Source: Candidatus Nitrosopumilus sp. (GTDB lineage: Archaea; Thermoproteota; Nitrososphaeria; Nitrososphaerales; Nitrosopumilaceae). Taken from it: a stretch of DNA of 5,450 nucleotides. The stretch is taken from the NCBI GenBank assembly GCA_016784625.1, contig JADHUF010000075.1, forward strand, positions 1 to 5,450, given 5' to 3'. Each line of letters opens with the position of its first letter. Position 1 is the stretch's first letter. The notes beneath the pieces are model-generated. The model was not told the DNA's origin. It did no database searches and saw only the letters and a list, made by a program, of their open reading frames with translations. Position numbers and translations under genes: made by a program. Positions 3,946 to 5,450 of this stretch are shown piece by piece.

Positions 3946-5356
3946 GTCTACATTTGATACTTATTTCACGACTGAATCAAAGACTCCAATTAATCAAATT
4001 AACATAATTCGATATATGGCTCGTAACGGTAGTCAATCAAAAGTAAAACTTTCAGAAGCATTGAATAAGAATTGGTCTGAAATCAATGATTCAATCAAAT
4101 CATTATTATCTAAAAAATTAATCATAGAAGATTCAAACACTAAAAAATCAAAGGAGAAGTTTTTCAATATAACACCTGAAGGATTCAGTGTTGCAATATG
4201 GGATGAATTAAAACTAAATGATAAAAACTTCAAACCAATAACTCCAATAACTAGTAAACAATTCTGGAATCATATATCATATTCAAATTACACCATCCAA
4301 GAAATTGAAGAAATTAGCAATCTATTTGAAAAAAATATTTTGAAAATTGATTCAAAATATGTGTTGCCACAATCATTTCTTGATAATATCCATAACAAAG
4401 AACAGATAGATTACAATAAACCAAAACAAAATTCAGATATTGAAAAAACATCACATATCCTAAAAACAATATCTCATTACAAACCAATGAAACAATCATC
4501 ATTAATTCAAAAATTACAATCAAAAAATACATTTTTGGATATAATGTATTTAATGGATAAAGGATTGATTACAAAATATCAGGACAAATATGATTTAACT
4601 CATTCAGGATTATTAGAATTATTGTTTATTATTTACAGGGATTCCAACATTGAGTTGTATTGGAATAGAAACCCTAACCTTATAGAACGTACTAAACTAG
4701 ATCCAAAACCAATTAAGTTCTGTAACATATCAGAGTCAAAAGATCCTGAAGCAATTAAAATAACAAAAGAATTAGATAAAATTCGATTAAAATACGTTCA
4801 TTTATTGCCTGATATTTTTAATGGTGGTAATTTTCAAAAACTTGGAATTTCTTTTTTTGACATAGTTGAATTATTAATGAAAATATACAAAAACCTTGAT
4901 TTTACACCTAAATATACTAGATATGTTGAGGAATATCAATTCCTTCAAGGACTAGATGATAGTAGAAGGAGAAATTACCGTCATAAAATACTGGAACATT
5001 CAGATATTTTTTCAGATGAAATTAATTCAGGTGAGAGGCGATGGTTTGCCATAAATCCAAACATCCGTCCCACTATACATCGAATGTATGATTATCTATC
5101 TTTAGACGAGTCTCCTTTTCCTTCCCTGACTGAAAAAGACAATGCTAATCATAGTACGTTGGATGAATATACATATAAAAATGTTCAAAGATTAGTTGAG
5201 AGAAAAATTACGTTTGATTTCTATTGTATCTACAAGGCATATTGTATGGGTTGGAATGACAAATTGAAAGATTCAAAAATTCAAAAGGATCACGATCAGG
5301 AAATTAAAACATTATTGGAATATAGCACAAATTATATTCAAAATATAGGAAATTAA
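3944..5356 (+). CDS. Protein with two winged-helix domains and an unknown C-terminal region (470 aa)
   Basis: I do not recognise the family. Residues about 17-90 read as a winged helix (INIIRYMARNGSQSKVKLSE, then KFFNITPEGFSVAIWDEL). A second similar unit lies at about 168-232 (KTSHILKTISHYKPMKQSSL, then KYDLTHSGLLELLFIIY). Both units end in the same wing signature, aromatic-x-(I/L)-T-x2-G followed by a hydrophobic helix, so they may be an internal duplication. Residues 97-160 form a linker with possible helices. The region 240-470 is rich in Asp, Lys, Tyr and Ile and carries no motif I can name, no signal peptide and no membrane helix. DNA binding is likely: it could be the element's activator, or an initiator acting with the SF3 helicase. 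The ATG sits about 28 bases after the shared TATA box, supporting a leaderless start. It faces the RHH gene across two palindromes. Confidence 0.88.
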   Translation: MSTFDTYFTTESKTPINQINIIRYMARNGSQSKVKLSEALNKNWSEINDSIKSLLSKKLIIEDSNTKKSKEKFFNITPEGFSVAIWDELKLNDKNFKPITPITSKQFWNHISYSNYTIQEIEEISNLFEKNILKIDSKYVLPQSFLDNIHNKEQIDYNKPKQNSDIEKTSHILKTISHYKPMKQSSLIQKLQSKNTFLDIMYLMDKGLITKYQDKYDLTHSGLLELLFIIYRDSNIELYWNRNPNLIERTKLDPKPIKFCNISESKDPEAIKITKELDKIRLKYVHLLPDIFNGGNFQKLGISFFDIVELLMKIYKNLDFTPKYTRYVEEYQFLQGLDDSRRRNYRHKILEHSDIFSDEINSGERRWFAINPNIRPTIHRMYDYLSLDESPFPSLTEKDNANHSTLDEYTYKNVQRLVERKITFDFYCIYKAYCMGWNDKLKDSKIQKDHDQEIKTLLEYSTNYIQNIGN

Positions 5357-5361
5357 TTTCC
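5348..5361. repeat. 14-base perfect palindrome over the stop codon of the 470-aa gene
   Basis: GGAAATTAATTTCC is its own reverse complement and contains the TAA (5354-5356). It is too short and AT-rich to be a convincing terminator and may be chance. The remaining bases to 5450 hold no supportable gene. An ATG at 5429 opens seven codons before the window ends, and the minus strand is open from the right edge; neither can be judged. Confidence 0.35.
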
Positions 5362-5450
5362 ACTCCACGAACAAACATGAGATTCATAACCATTCCATGT
5401 TTTATTCTATAATTTTCAAAGTAACAACATGAGAAAACAAATTTCAAATC

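Noticed and set aside
4033..4532. Two minus-strand frames of 66 and 72 codons within the 470-residue gene.
   Set aside because: They are antisense to a long, well-started gene; their hydrophobic look reflects the AT-rich complement of Asn/Lys-rich coding.
5304..5450. Minus-strand frame open from the right edge, overlapping the end of the 470-residue gene; also a plus-strand ATG at 5429.
   Set aside because: Too little sequence is available. The minus frame overlaps real coding sequence by about 50 bases, and the plus frame shows seven codons only.

Overview
The window is AT-rich archaeal DNA. The best guess is an ammonia-oxidising archaeon of the Nitrososphaerota (a Nitrosopumilus-like lineage), or a plasmid or provirus of one. 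Several signs point this way. Start codons sit 23-29 bases downstream of TATA-like boxes with no room for a leader, as in leaderless archaeal transcripts. Internal operon genes carry GGAG-type ribosome sites. Small zinc-finger proteins, a MVFC-type zinc-ribbon membrane protein and a Sec-type signal peptide are all present. The taxonomic assignment is an inference from style, not from a marker gene.

Left block (1-803, all minus strand): three separately transcribed genes. They are the N-terminus of an exported protein (1-92, runs off the edge), a 48-residue C2H2 zinc-finger protein (150-296), and a zinc-ribbon protein with one membrane helix (342-755). Each is preceded by a TTAAG box exactly 23 or 24 bases before the start codon, and two of these promoters are near-copies of each other over more than 30 bases. 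This block may be chromosomal flank or accessory genes of the element.

Middle (756-1050): a non-coding gap. It holds a large two-part inverted repeat (854-933) and a T-rich probable terminator for the operon to its right.

Replication operon (1051-3557, minus strand): four genes with no gaps, in the order C2H2 protein, second C2H2 protein, 49-residue Cys/His protein, and a D5/P4-type superfamily 3 helicase. The junctions are TAA|ATG, TAG|ATG and a TTGA overlap. This is the replication module of a mobile element. No integrase, capsid or conjugation gene lies in the window, so the type of element is open.

Switch (3744-5356): a 48-residue ribbon-helix-helix regulator (minus) is transcribed divergently from a 470-residue protein with two winged-helix domains (plus). 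A single TATATA lies between them, 25-29 bases from both start codons. It is flanked by two palindromes with the same CTATTAG core, one over each expected transcription start. This looks like a compact autoregulated switch, and it is the most interesting feature of the window. The last 94 bases hold no gene that can be supported.
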